Positions 21,033-31,429 of a DNA stretch of 64,000 nucleotides are shown piece after piece. The notes beneath the pieces were generated by a model. It did not search any database. It saw only the letters and a list, made by a program, of their open reading frames with translations, and was not told the DNA's origin. Origin of the DNA: Agapetus fuscipes (taxonomy: Eukaryota > Arthropoda > Insecta > Trichoptera > Glossosomatidae). Numbering within the stretch: position 1 is the stretch's first letter; every line of letters starts with the position of its first letter. The DNA is taken from positions 15,314,001-15,378,000 of the forward strand of contig OX637344.1 of assembly GCA_951799405.1 (NCBI GenBank), read 5' to 3'. The position numbers and the translations under genes are program-made.

Positions 21033-21263
21033 ATCTATAATCTAAGTTGCAAGGATTTAATAACATTTAAGAATTATATTAAATGCATTCCCATAAGCAG
21101 ACACGTATGTGTAAGCGCTTACACATGCCGCATGTGGACCTAAAATATAAAAACTCAAATCTCAAATCAACATAGGCACTGCAACTCTTGCCGACCTTCC
21201 CTGCAACAGAAGTGACTTTGGCAAAGTGAACCATTTTTTACGGCATTTACCCAACTATAAGTG
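21033..21263 (-). mobile_element. RTE-A 3' end
   Basis: TATAATCTAAGTTGCAAGG through ACGGCATTTACCCAACTATA; the CCTTGA block is degraded. Confidence 0.75.
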
Positions 21264-21440
21264 AGAAATCGTGAATAAAACATTGAATTGTGTATAACTT
21301 CTCATAGTAAGTGAACTAATTATATGAAGGTGCTCATGAAAAACTTCTAAACTACAGGATTTTCACACTTTTTCAGTGTATTCCGTTAAAGAAAATAGGA
21401 AAAAAGGTGCATTTATCTGAGAAACCGACGTATGCTTAAT
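21264..21440 (-). mobile_element. MITE-2 part
   Basis: GTGAATAAAACATTGAATTG ... AGGATTTTCACACTTTTTC ... AAAAAGGTGCATTTATCTGA corresponds to the uninterrupted MITE-2 body. Confidence 0.55.
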
Positions 21441-21836
21441 TTGTCACTTATTCAAGAAAGAAATAGACGGAAAACTCGATTTGCGTTCACGTAGGTTTTG
21501 CCTTATAACAATTTGCCACACTGAGAGGGTAGCTTGGGGTATTTTGTACCGAAACTCTGGAATATCTCGCCCATGACTTTTACTCTCAGCCTTCTACCGA
21601 AGCATCCAACCTCCCCTCCTCCAAGCTAACATTCAGGCTCAGAAAGAAGCGCTAAAAAGGCACAAGTGGGCGCTATTTCAGTACTGGAGATTTTTCTGTA
21701 TTTCAACTTGCTGTGTCTCTTTGTAATGCGGTCGCTTCTAAAACTTTGCTTTGTTTTACCGTTTTAAATGTCATTAAATTTTATTTAGAGAATATTTAAT
21801 TTGTGTACACATTTCACTCATATTGACTTTAAATAT
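21441..21836. other. Unassigned sequence
   Basis: No ORF or family recognised. ACAATTTGCCACACTGAGAGG has a weakly coding-like context only. Confidence 0.3.
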
Positions 21837-22740
21837 TGTTATGATTTTAGGGTTTAAATTGTTTTCAAATTAAAACTGTTCTTCTTTTTAGGATATTTAT
21901 TTTACAGTTAAACTTATTTTTTACATTCATTTAGCAATTTACATTTATAAATTTTGACAAATTATATTAATTTTCGGATATTTAACGAACCGTTCGGTGA
22001 GAACTTACATTATTCTCTACGTTTCGTCAGCGACGTAGTCAGTGATTTGTGACAAAGTGTTTTTCAAATTCAGTTCATCCTCAGTCGCTGTACAGATAGG
22101 ATGTTCTCCTGAAGAAGTCGGCTACGTCGCTGACGAAACGTAGAGAATAATGTAAGTTCTCACCGAACGGTTCGTTAAATATCCGAAAATTAATATAATT
22201 TGTCAAAATGTCAAACGACCGTAATTCTAACTTAAACCTAACTATTACATTTATAAATGTTTTTAGGCTTTCACGGCCGGATCTAGATGCTTGATTTTCT
22301 GGTTCCGGGGTTTGACCGTGGTCCATGCTTTGCTCTGCTCGCTACTGAGGTCTGAACGATAGGCGATGTCTTTTATACGTAGATTCAAAGAAGAAGACAA
22401 GCAAAAACGTGGACCACGGTCAAAACCCGGAACCAGAAAATCAAGCAATTTACATTTATTTCACAAATGGTTTGTGTTCATTTATGCTGTTAGTCGTCAC
22501 AGTTATAAGGTCGCAAAAGAACTCTCCGCCTGCAAGCTGTTCGCGCCTTTTTATACCCCAGCGGTAGAAGTTGCTAGAGGTGAATTTTGCCAGAAGCTTC
22601 TCGAAGCACATGACAATCTAGTGACTTCTTTATGTACCCAACAATCATTAATCCTACCCATCAATATTATAAAGAATTCCTATCAGCTATAACTAATACC
22701 TATACCTATCTCAATATTTAAATTGCATATTTATATAACA
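21837..22740 (-). mobile_element. Solo LTR-1 with nested HHL insertion
   Basis: The minus strand starts TGTTATATAAATATGCAATT and ends ATCATAACA, the TG...CA form of LTRs. It contains TATAAAAAGG, a promoter-like block, and AATAAA-rich sequence. It matches LTR-1 at 22984-23386 and the related LTR-2 copies. A 495-bp element (21949-22443) is inserted in it. No internal retroviral-type genes are attached. Confidence 0.65.
21949..22443. mobile_element. HHL insertion with two hairpins, 16-bp TSD
   Basis: Flanked by AGCAATTTACATTTAT at 21933-21948 and 22444-22459. Hairpin 1 has perfect 87-bp arms (21952-22038, 22122-22208). Hairpin 2 has 37-bp arms (22289-22325, 22410-22446) with one mismatch; its right arm slightly overlaps the TSD. 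A CTGAAGA...GAAACG core lies at 22109-22140. No ORF. Confidence 0.7.
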
Positions 22741-22983
22741 TTCCTTGACTAAGAGGTTGGTATGAGGCTGATCACCATTCTGTAAAAAATGGTTCCCCTG
22801 TGTCAGGGAAGGTCGGCAAAAGTTGCAGGGCTTATGTTTATTTGAAGTTTGGATTTTATTTGCAAGTACACATTCAGAATTAGTAAGCGCAAACTACACG
22901 TTTTTGTGTGTGGGCATGCATTTGATATAAGCTTTACACGTTAATATATCTTTGCAACTTAAATCAAAGATTATAATATATAT
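22741..22983 (+). mobile_element. RTE-A 3' end between inverted LTRs
   Basis: Starts exactly TTCCTTGACTAAGAGG and ends TTGCAACTTAAATCAAAGAT. A short deletion removes part of TTTGCCAATGTC. Confidence 0.8.
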
Positions 22984-23386
22984 TGTTATATAAATATGCA
23001 ATTTAAATGTTAAAATAAGTATAGGTATTAGTTATAGCTACTAGGAATTGTTTATTGTATTGGTGGGTAGAATTGATGATTGTGAGTAAATAGAGAAGTC
23101 ACTAGATTACTTTAATTATGTATGTGCTTCGAGAACAGTCTAGCAAAAATGTGTTCTCAACAGTTCCATCTTCTTAGTATAAAAAGGGTACAAGTTGCTT
23201 GTACTAGTCAGTCAGTCATCTGCGAGCTTCACCAATACATCGAACAAATTCGACCAGTGAACTAAAACCAGTGTAATGAAATAATTGAGAGTGTCTTTGT
23301 AAAAATAAATATAAACGTGTAAAATAAATAAATAAAAAGAAGAGTAGTGTTTTATTTGAAAAGTATCCGAACCAAAAATTGTAACA
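22984..23386 (+). mobile_element. Solo LTR-1
   Basis: TGTTATATAAATATGCAATT ... AATTGTAACA. Flanks ATAT (22980-22983) and ATGT (23387-23390) may be a 4-bp TSD with one change. There is no primer-binding site or gag/pol on either side. Confidence 0.65.
23179..23215 (+). promoter_or_regulatory. LTR-1 TATA box and start region
   Basis: TATAAAAAGG followed about 25 bp on by AGTCAGTCAGTC, which resembles an arthropod initiator (TCAGT). The same pairing occurs in LTR-2 at 48004. Confidence 0.55.
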
Positions 23387-23681
23387 ATGTATTACCTTAC
23401 CTTTAAAATATCGGGCCTTGGAGAATGATTGAAACTGAGGAATCTTTGGAAATCACTTGGCTTGAAATAGTTCCCAGTCATTCGTCTCTCTAATTAGAGA
23501 TGTTGTTGGGGGATCTCCGAATAAATAACGGCGAGTACAGTCGTCCATCACGGAAAATGGCGCCAATCAATTTGACGACTGTATCTTCAGCCGGAGGGAG
23601 GAAAAAACGAAACCCTAGAATTTCAAGAGAACAGCCGCACTTTGATACAACCTCCCCCAATCTACCATTTAATTCAAAGAC
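23387..23681. other. Unassigned sequence
   Basis: No recognised family; small ORFs on both strands lack domains. Confidence 0.3.
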
Positions 23682-23861
23682 GACCGGTCCGTAGTTCAGT
23701 GGTAACACATCGGACCCTGGATGGAAGGTTGTGGGTTTATTTATATAATCAAATTTGCTCTTTGCTGGGTTGAAAAAATCATAAACCTTTACCAATGATC
23801 GAGTTCAACAAATGTCACCGAAGGTCCATCCAACCTTACAACAACTGGGTCTTGCTTGTGA
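23682..23861 (+). mobile_element. SINE-2, 3'-truncated
   Basis: GACCGGTCCGTAGTTCAGTG head; the B-box region is degraded and the body stops at GGGTCTTGCTTG. Confidence 0.75.
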
Positions 23862-24330
23862 TGAAACCAAATAAATTGATTTTTTAACAGTATAATATAT
23901 TGTCAACCTTACATATACTTATTTATAAGTCTAGGAATAATAAGCAAATAATATTTAAAAAAAAAAATAATAACACACATTGCAGAATCGAACCAGGGCC
24001 TTCGGAACTTAAGTCAACAACCTTATCCTTTCGGCCATCACGTATGTTGATTGACGCGTGGAAATTGTGGTATACAAGTTCAAAATCACGACGTTACATT
24101 TTGTCATTATTTCGATGCATTGTATATGTGACATTCCTCCCCTCTGAGCATTTGTAACCGAGTGTTTGACAAATGTATCAGATGTATTGCTATTGGCTGC
24201 CATACATTATTTTCTTCGTATTTACGCTGCTTATATTGACGTTTGGTATTTCGTTTGACATATCTGTCTATATTCATCGATATATGAATATATCATTAGA
24301 TGGGCGGGCTATGACAGCAACGCCTCTATA
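23862..24330. other. Unassigned; tRNA-like scrap
   Basis: AATCGAACCAGGGCCTTCGG at 23986-24005 resembles an antisense B box of another tRNA-derived repeat; no full unit can be drawn. Confidence 0.3.
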
Positions 24331-24463
24331 ATAATCTATAATCTTTAATCTAAGTCGCAAAGATATATTCCATGTAAGATTGATATCAAATGTACTCCCA
24401 CAAGTTGACACGTACAAATTTGCGCATAAACATGCCGCATGTGAAGCTACAACATAAAAACCC
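24331..24463 (-). mobile_element. RTE-A 3' end, truncated
   Basis: TATAATCTTTAATCTAAGTC to CAACATAAAAACCCAAAAC. Confidence 0.7.
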
Positions 24464-25135
24464 AAAACATTTTTAAATTCGGATTTTTTTTCTCTCAAAA
24501 AACCGTACACAAGCATTAAATATTTTCAAACTTTCGACAACACTATAGGAATATTCATAACAAATATCGATGCTATGGTAATTTCATAGGTTTCTATGAT
24601 GATATGTACATATATTGAAAACGGAGTAGAGCCACGTTGCGCAGATAGAAAATGAGAAAAACATTTTATACGTCATGAACGAGACAGCACTATCAACAAT
24701 ACATATTATCTAGCCTCAAAGACTGGTTTTATATCGTGAAGAACTAAATCACATTTATAACCAATCCATAGAATTACAACCTCGATGTGCATATAACACA
24801 AGTACCTCGAGTATACAACATTGCATAAAATTCCTTCAAACGTGTAAATAGAAAAATATATGGAAAATACAACAGCAACCCTATTGAGTGAATAAGCATT
24901 CATTCATTTTTATTTACACAATCAAGCGGAGCTTACGCAATGTATTAAGCTTTGAGTTAAGTACCTACTGGAATCAAATTTCTATGGAATCTGTCACTAA
25001 AAAAAAGATGTGTGTCCCATAAGGTTTTATCAAATTCACAAAAAAATACATGGTTAATCCAATGCTCAAATCTAGCGTGTTTTGTTACTCACTTCGGATA
25101 TTGGTTTATTCTCACAAGTGAGGGGGGCAGCCTAA
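24464..25135. other. Unassigned sequence
   Basis: No ORF or repeat family recognised across this gap. Confidence 0.3.
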
Positions 25136-25655
25136 CGCCAGTACGAGTAGTACGAGTTGCAAAACTTGAGAAACGTAAAGTTTACGGAAAATATTAAAGA
25201 GTGATATCTCCCAAAAGCTGCCGTTTTTGTTTCTTACACTTTATGGTCTTAGCAAAAGAGTTACAGTCTAATCTCTAATCTAATCTAAATCTAAGCTGCA
25301 AAGATATGTATCATTTGAGATTCATATTAAATGCATCCCCACAAGCAGACATGCATAATTTCGCGCTTACACATGCCGCATGTGCACCTACAATATAAAA
25401 AACCCAATCTCAAATGAACATAGCCCTGCAACTCTTGCTGACCTTCCCTGAAGCAGGGGTGACATTGGCAAAGTGAACCATTTTTTACAGTATAGGTGGT
25501 CAGCCGCATACCAACCTATCAGTGAAGAAAATCAAGTTCAAACAAACAAAAACGGCAGAGTTTGGGGGAAATCACTCTTTAATCTAATCTAATCTATTCT
25601 TTTATAATTGCCGTAAACTATACCTTACTCAAGTTTTGCAAGTCGTACTAAGGGT
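25136..25655. repeat. Inverted repeat enclosing an RTE-A end
   Basis: Left arm about 25136-25225 (TTGCAAAACTTGAG, AGTTTACGG, CTGCCGTTTTTGTTT) and right arm about 25530-25655 carry the same landmarks in inverse order. The right arm holds an extra TCTAATCTAATCTA. An RTE-A tail copy occupies the loop. Confidence 0.6.
25267..25520 (-). mobile_element. RTE-A 3' end
   Basis: Complete from CACTGATAGGTTGGTATGCGG (minus strand) to a mixed TTTAGA/GATTA tail. Confidence 0.8.
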
Positions 25656-25920
25656 ACTGCTCGATTTGAATTCGGAATTTCCCTGCTCTCAACGTATTGA
25701 AAAGGTTTTTGACAACAAAGCAATCATCCAATTTTTTCAGTCGACATCAAACTTCACTGAAGTCATACTCTGAATTATCTACACGTTTCCTGAAAGTAAG
25801 ATTTCAATCCGTTAAACCCAAAGGGAACACTATTTTTAGAGGCTTCATTTTTTAAAACGTATTTATATCGCTTTTTATTTCAAATTGTGTATTAGTATTG
25901 TAAAATGTATCAGATACAAA

Positions 25921-27063
25921 CCCATTGTCTTGTCTTGTATCCTGCCGCCTTTCCTCTAGGGGTGGCCAGTACCTCCACACAAGTGCCTCCACTTGACTCT
26001 GTCCTTGCATACTTCTTTCATCTCATCTAATTTCATCACTCTTTTCATGCATGCTCTTCTCTTGTTTCCACTCTGTAGATTCCATTCATTCGCAATCTCA
26101 TTTATCTGATCAATCCATTGTTTCCTAGGTCTTCCCCTTCCACGCTTACCTGTTACATTCCCTTTATACACTCTTTTTGTCAGTCGGTCTTCATTCATCC
26201 TTTCAATATGTCCAAACCATCGCATCACACTTCTTTGAACTTTCACTTTCACGCTTTCTTTTACTCCGCATTCATTTAGAACCCATTCGTTTCTCACTCT
26301 ATCTTTCAGTGTTTTTCCTGTCATACTTCTCAGATGGGCCATTTCTACGGTGCATACCTTATTTACTTCTCTTTCATTCAACGTCCATGACTCGCTTCCA
26401 TACATCAGGGTCGGCAACAAAATACAATTGTGTACCGCCATTTTCATTTTCTTTGGTATCCTTTTATTCTTCGCTATTCTACCAAACGCTCCTATCACGC
26501 ATCTTCCTTTGCTGGCACGCTTCTCTAATTCTTTCGTCATCTTACCATTCGCCTCAAACTTACTTCCTAAATAGTCAAACTCATTCACTACTGCAACTTT
26601 TATTCCATTCAAATTAATTGTAAGTTCCTCACATACTTCATTCCTGTCAAAAACTAATACTTTTGTCTTATTCGCATTTACTTTCAAGCTATTCTTACAA
26701 AATGCATCATTTAGTTTGGTTAACATCGTTTGGAGCTCCTCCGCCGAGTCAGCTAAAACTATAGCATCATCAGCATAAAGAAGTACTCCAACTCTTGTTT
26801 CACCCACTTTCACTCCGCTCTCTGATATTCCAGCTTCTTTTATAAAATTAAAAAACTCTCCATAAAATTTCGTTTTAAAAGAGTCTCTCCTAAGTCGCTC
26901 TCGGCTCCATAAATAACAGGATAATCTGTTAACTAAGTCGGTCACATAAATAATTATTATTGCTGGTTGCTGCAAGTGGCCAAACCAAATAGGGAGGGGA
27001 AAAGTGAAAATAGCAATTGTCAACATTGTAAATGTTTCTGGGAGGTAACTGGTATGCCTTGCG
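25921..27063 (-). mobile_element. RTE-B LINE copy with 17-bp TSD
   Basis: Flanked by AATGTATCAGATACAAA at 25904-25920 and 27064-27080. The minus strand ends in ACCCCTAGAGGAAAGGCGG then an (ACAAG)n tail. About 200 bp at the 5' side (26860-27063) does not read as RTE RT. Confidence 0.85.
25956..26850 (-). pseudogene. RTE-B reverse transcriptase C-terminal part
   Basis: The open minus-strand frame begins near KEAGISESGVKVGETRVGVL, holds RT motif C LLYADDAIVL, then NEFDYLGSKFEANGKM, LLPTLMYGSESWTLNE, RWFGHIERMNEDRLTKRVY, RGRGRPRKQWIDQINEIANE and ends CKDRVKWRHLCGGTGHP. It is uninterrupted over this part but lacks RT motifs A and B and the endonuclease. The same frame stays open to 27089, but those upstream residues have no RT similarity. 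It is clearly the sister of the RTE-A protein. Enzymatically dead as it stands. Confidence 0.88.
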
Positions 27064-27164
27064 AATGTATCAGATACAAAACAAAACACCTCTTTATTTC
27101 TTTTAATTAAATGTCACTGAGTTTGTATCGAATGAATTATACTCCTAGATTTCTTTTATAGATT

Positions 27165-27507
27165 ATGTTTAGTAGGTTTTAATTTTTACTGTTTGATTGT
27201 TTAGTGTTTATTTGTTTTATATACTGAAATGTAATTAATTGCTTGTATTCCTTGACTCACAGGTTGGTGTGAGGCTGACCACCCATACTGTAAAAAATGG
27301 TTCACTTTGCCAATGTCACTCCTGTTTCAGGGAAGGTCGGTAAGAGTTGCAGGGCTTATGTTCATTTGAGATTGGGTTTTTATATTGTAAGTCCGTATAT
27401 GGCATGTGTGAGCGCAAAATTATGCGTGTTGTTTTGTGGGAATGCATTTAAAATGAATCTCAAATGATACAAATCTTTGCAACTTAGATTTAGATTTAGA
27501 TTATATA
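27165..27507 (+). mobile_element. RTE-A 3' end
   Basis: 3' UTR from TTTTAATTTTTACTGTTTG through CCTTGACTCACAGGTTGG to a (TTTAGA)n tail. Confidence 0.8.
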
Positions 27508-27588
27508 GCACTAGACTGGGGAACATATCAATGTTTAAGCTTTTTTAGAAAAAAGAATTTGTATACAATAAGGCTTGTATAATTTAAT

Positions 27589-28018
27589 TAGCTACACATA
27601 TAGAACAACTTCTTGCCGCGTTATGCTCGAAGGATTTTACATGTGGCGAGCGGCACTTTTATTTTAATAGTAAGGAAACCGGCCTTATGCAAAGCATTTC
27701 AGTTGATGTGGGGGTTTTCCAGCTCCCAAGATCGCATTTCTCCCCTAGGATATCGCATGTAGCGAGTGTTCCTATTTATTTACAGGTAAAGGGGCTGGCC
27801 TTATGCTAACCAATTCAGTTAAATTGGGGGCTTACCAGCTCCCGAGGGGGCTGGTGCTCACATATTGTGAAAACTAAGTAGACCTTGCTAGTATATATTT
27901 TTTTACTTTTTGAAATAAACACCGAAACGGGAAGTACAATTTTCTGACTACCTCGTTGGGATTCGAGCCCGAGCTCTCGGCATGGAATGTAAGCACTCTT
28001 CCAACTGAGCTATCGACC
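27589..28018 (-). mobile_element. Two overlapping SINE-1 pieces
   Basis: 27589-27745 repeats the SINE-1 3' half. 27746-28018 is a second minus copy from GGCTGGCC up to the head CTGGTCGATAGCTCAGTTGG with B box GGCTCGAATCC. Confidence 0.75.
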
Positions 28019-28107
28019 AGACAAAGGTACTGTCAATAATCTAGGTAAACATGGTAAAGACAGCTCTGAATTGAAAAGCGGATTTAAAAAAAATCAAGTA
28101 TCTAATA

Positions 28108-28436
28108 TTTTTTGGAATGAAAAAAAACGGATGTTACTGACCATGGAAAGAGAAAAACGATACTCTCTACGTTTCGTCAGAGTTATATCCGACGTCTTCA
28201 GGAGGCGTTTGTCTTCTACAAAGAAGAATCACGAACCAGTTCAGTTCATGATTCTTCTTCGTTCACCAGTTCCGTTCATTATTCTTTTTCGTAGAAGACA
28301 CACGCCTCCTGAAGACGTCGGATATGATTCTGACGAAACGTAGAGAAAATCGTTCCTCTCTTTCCACGGTCAGTAACATCTCTTTTTTTCATTCCAAAAA
28401 ATGTCTAACGACCGTAATCGTAATTTAAAATCTTTC
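28108..28436. mobile_element. HHL hairpin element, 11-bp TSD
   Basis: Flanked by AGTATCTAATA (28097-28107, 28437-28447). Near-perfect arms of about 110 bp (28108-28219 and 28291-28402). The core CTGAAGACGTCGG...GACGAAACG is present in both arms. The right end TAACGACCGTAATCGTAA matches the hairpin element at 21949-22443. Confidence 0.75.
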
Positions 28437-28447
28437 AGTATCTAATA

Positions 28448-28740
28448 CTCGTACTTACAAAGCTCTTAAAAGTGCGCAAGTTTTTGTGCATCTCTTAGTG
28501 TGATCAGGTATTTTGTATGTAAATACAGTGTTAGCGTAGGGCGTATTCAAAGTGCTACGGCCAGTGCTTATTCGTAAACAACACTACGGGTATACTTGCA
28601 CTAAGTTATTAGAATAAATGTCCTCTGTAAATACCGCATCCCATGCAGGAGACGATGTAAATTTTAGCGAATGCAGGGCAGCGCTTAGCAGGGAGAAATA
28701 TGGGTAAATAATTTGGTGCTATGAAATATTGTTATTGCCA
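28448..28740. other. Unassigned sequence
   Basis: No family recognised. Confidence 0.3.
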
Positions 28741-28741
28741 A

Positions 28742-28800
28742 GGATTAGATGGACTATCTATAGTCCAAGTTACAAAGACATGTTAACATTTAAAAATCAT
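28742..28800 (-). mobile_element. RTE-A 3' terminus scrap
   Basis: CCAAGTTACAAAGACATG, antisense of the last 50 bp of the 3' UTR. Confidence 0.5.
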
Positions 28801-29056
28801 CGTAACAGGAAGGTCGTGGGTTCGAATCCAGGTGGAGCACAAAAAGTATACCACTTGTATTCTCAAATATGCTCTTTTCTGGGTAACAAAATCCATATAC
28901 CTTTACAGACCGGTTTCCAAAGATCCATCCAGACTTACAACAACTGGGTCTCGCGTGAGAATTGGCGCTTTCTAGCGACGACCAAGCTCGCAGAGGGCTC
29001 TTGAAGTGTGATCCACACAAAAATAGCGCTCACCAAATAAATCATATTTTTATTAT
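28801..29056 (+). mobile_element. SINE-2 with tail B
   Basis: B box GGTTCGAATCC, body, then GAGGGCTCTTGAAGTGTGAT ... CACCAAATAAATCA and an (ATT)n end. The 5' part of the head is missing. Confidence 0.8.
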
Positions 29057-29245
29057 TATGCTCACAAACAGTCAAGTATATGTAAGTTCGCGCTTACAAG
29101 TGCTGCATGTGTGTATACATAATAAACCAAACCTTACATAAACATAAAGTTTGCAACTCATACCAATGAATAAAAAATAAATTGTAGACTTTTGATATAA
29201 AAACCCAAATCTCAAATGAACAAACACCTTGCAACTCTTGCCTGC
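29056..29245 (-). mobile_element. Two RTE-A 3' fragments
   Basis: 29056-29163 and 29194-29245 are separate antisense pieces of the 3' UTR. Confidence 0.6.
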
Positions 29246-29487
29246 AAGTAACAAAAACAAAAGGGAAAAGAATGAAAGTGTATACAGTCGGTAGATGTTT
29301 TTTTTTTGGGTGTAAATATGTGAGGGGAAAGGGTGACAATGCGGGTAAGGGAGATTTAGAGGGTGATTTTTCGTTTGGTAAAAATCAAAGAAAAAGGTTT
29401 AGTCCATATTTTCATTAGTGACACACCGTTTGGTTACCCTCGCCCCTAATGTATTCCATTCCATAATATAAAATGCTACGTATAATA

Positions 29488-29887
29488 AAGAAGTGTGTAG
29501 GGACAGAAAGAAATGGCGGTTGATCTGTGATGCTGGCGGCTAGGGTTTTTTAAATTGGAATTTATTTTTCTGTTTAGTTTTTGATGTGCATACATATTAT
29601 TATTTGTTGATTGTAAAAATTTAAATGTTGTGTATGTTCCTTGACTTATAGGTTGGTATACGGCTGACCACCCATGCTGTAGAAAATGGTTTACTTTGCC
29701 AATGTCACCCCTGTTTCAGGGAAGGTCTGCAGGAGTGGCAGGGTGTATGTTCATTTGAGATTCGGGTTTTTATATTGTAGGTCAACATGTGGCATGTTTA
29801 GGCGCGAACTTATACGTGTCTGCTTGTGAAAATGCATATAATGCGAATCTTTCATGTTATTTGCAACTTAGATTAGTTTAGATTAGA
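29488..29887 (+). mobile_element. RTE-A 3' end with terminal codons
   Basis: 29490-29543 encodes EVCRDRKKWRLICDAGG-stop; complete 3' UTR and a GATTAG tail follow. Confidence 0.85.
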
Positions 29888-30136
29888 GGGGGCTGGTACT
29901 CATTTCTTGTGAAGGCTGATTAAACCTTGCCGGTATTTTATTTTGGGTTTGAGATAAACACCGAAACGGGAAATCATTTCTGCCACCTTCACTGCATAGA
30001 ATGCAAGCACTAAACCAACTGAGCTATTGACCGGACTAAGCGCGTAAAAATAAATAGGTCCCAAGACGCCACATGGCACCACTACGGGGATAACGCAGGT
30101 ACAAAGTTACACTATATGTGTGGCTTAGTTGCGTTT
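29888..30136. mobile_element. SINE-1 with inverted 5' part
   Basis: 29888-30036 is the head and body on the minus strand. 30039-30136 is the SINE-1 3' end on the plus strand (GCGTAAAAATAAATAGGTCC to GTGGCTTAGTTGCG). The missing middle is about 60 bp. This is the arrangement left by twin priming. Confidence 0.75.
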
Positions 30137-30496
30137 AGAGATTTACATACTTATAAGTAGATGTTTACTTCACAAATGGCGAATTCCTAGCTTATAGCTG
30201 TGGACGCCCTTATCCAGGAGTGTAAAATAAAAGAACCAATCAGCAGCTTTGACTGCGAGGAAATGTGGACCTTATCCTCAGCGTCCCAGGGGAGGAAATC
30301 CCGTGGTAGAGTTGAATAAATATACGAGGTCACTAAGAGGCACTGGACTGAATTGTTTCAATTGTTCCAAACATTTTTTAAATCTTTGTGAAAAGTTTTT
30401 CAAAAAGAGTTAAGATGCATTTTTTACAAGTTATGCGATCAGCCTCCTACTAACCTAAAATTTGTTTTGATCTTTTTAAGAAAAATGAGTTTCGAT

Positions 30497-30800
30497 GTGC
30501 GGTTGATAGTTCAGTTGGTAGAGCGCTTGCATTCCTTGCCGAGAGCTCGGGTTCGAATCCCCGCGGGGGTGTCAGGAATGATTACCCGTTTCGGTGTTTA
30601 TTTTAAAACCAAAAATAAACTACCGGCAATGTTTACTCAGCCTTCACAAGAAATGAGAACCAGCCTCCTCGGAAGCTGGGAAACCCCCACTTCAACTAAA
30701 GTGGTTGGCGTAAGGCTGGCCCCCTTACCTGTAAAATATATAAATTCACTCGCCACATGCGCTTCCTGAAGGGGTTCAGGAAGAGCGTAGCAAGAAAGTC
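30497..30800 (+). mobile_element. SINE-1
   Basis: TGCGGTTGATAGTTCAGTTGG, B box GGTTCGAATCC, body to CACTCGCCACATGCGCTTCC; the tail is degraded. Confidence 0.8.
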
Positions 30801-31425
30801 ATCGTCCAAAAACTTACTTGTAGTTCAAGAAATTGTAAAAAAAATATATTTATTATCAAACTTCAGAGATAAATAAACATTAATACACATACATTTTTAT
30901 TTTTAACCTTTTATTTGTTTTCACATGCTGAATGTATTTAAATTCGCTTTGATAAAATCCGGATAATTAATTAAAAATTTATTAGTCCTCCATTACTTCA
31001 CAAAAAAAGGAACATTTAGAATCTTTAAAATAAAGACCTGAAGCAGGCCCTAGAATACGAAAAAGTATATTAAACCTTCTGATAATAGCACCAAAGCCTA
31101 TTTAGGGCTGCAGCATCTAACGAAAAAACAGCCATGATGATCGAAAATCTTTTATTTATGTGGTAGTTAAAGAATAGCTTCATGAAGTCGGTGAAGGTTG
31201 AAGATAATTTTATCTATAATTAATTGACATTAGCGTATTTTTCTTTACAAGTAAAGTAACGTAACTACTGCCAGGAGTGAATGAAACTTGAAAAGATAAA
31301 GTTACAAAAATTACTGCAAGCATTGACATCTGTGTATCACTTTCAAACTAAAACAACCTAATGGAAATCAACTATGAAGAAATAATCCATACAAACAATT
31401 AGCATCGACACCTGTGGGACATAAA
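30800..31425. other. Unassigned AT-rich stretch
   Basis: No ORF or recognised repeat. Confidence 0.3.
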
Positions 31426-31429
31426 TGCT

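Noticed and set aside
26177..26617. 146-codon plus-strand ORF
   Set aside because: It is the antisense shadow of the RTE-B coding region.
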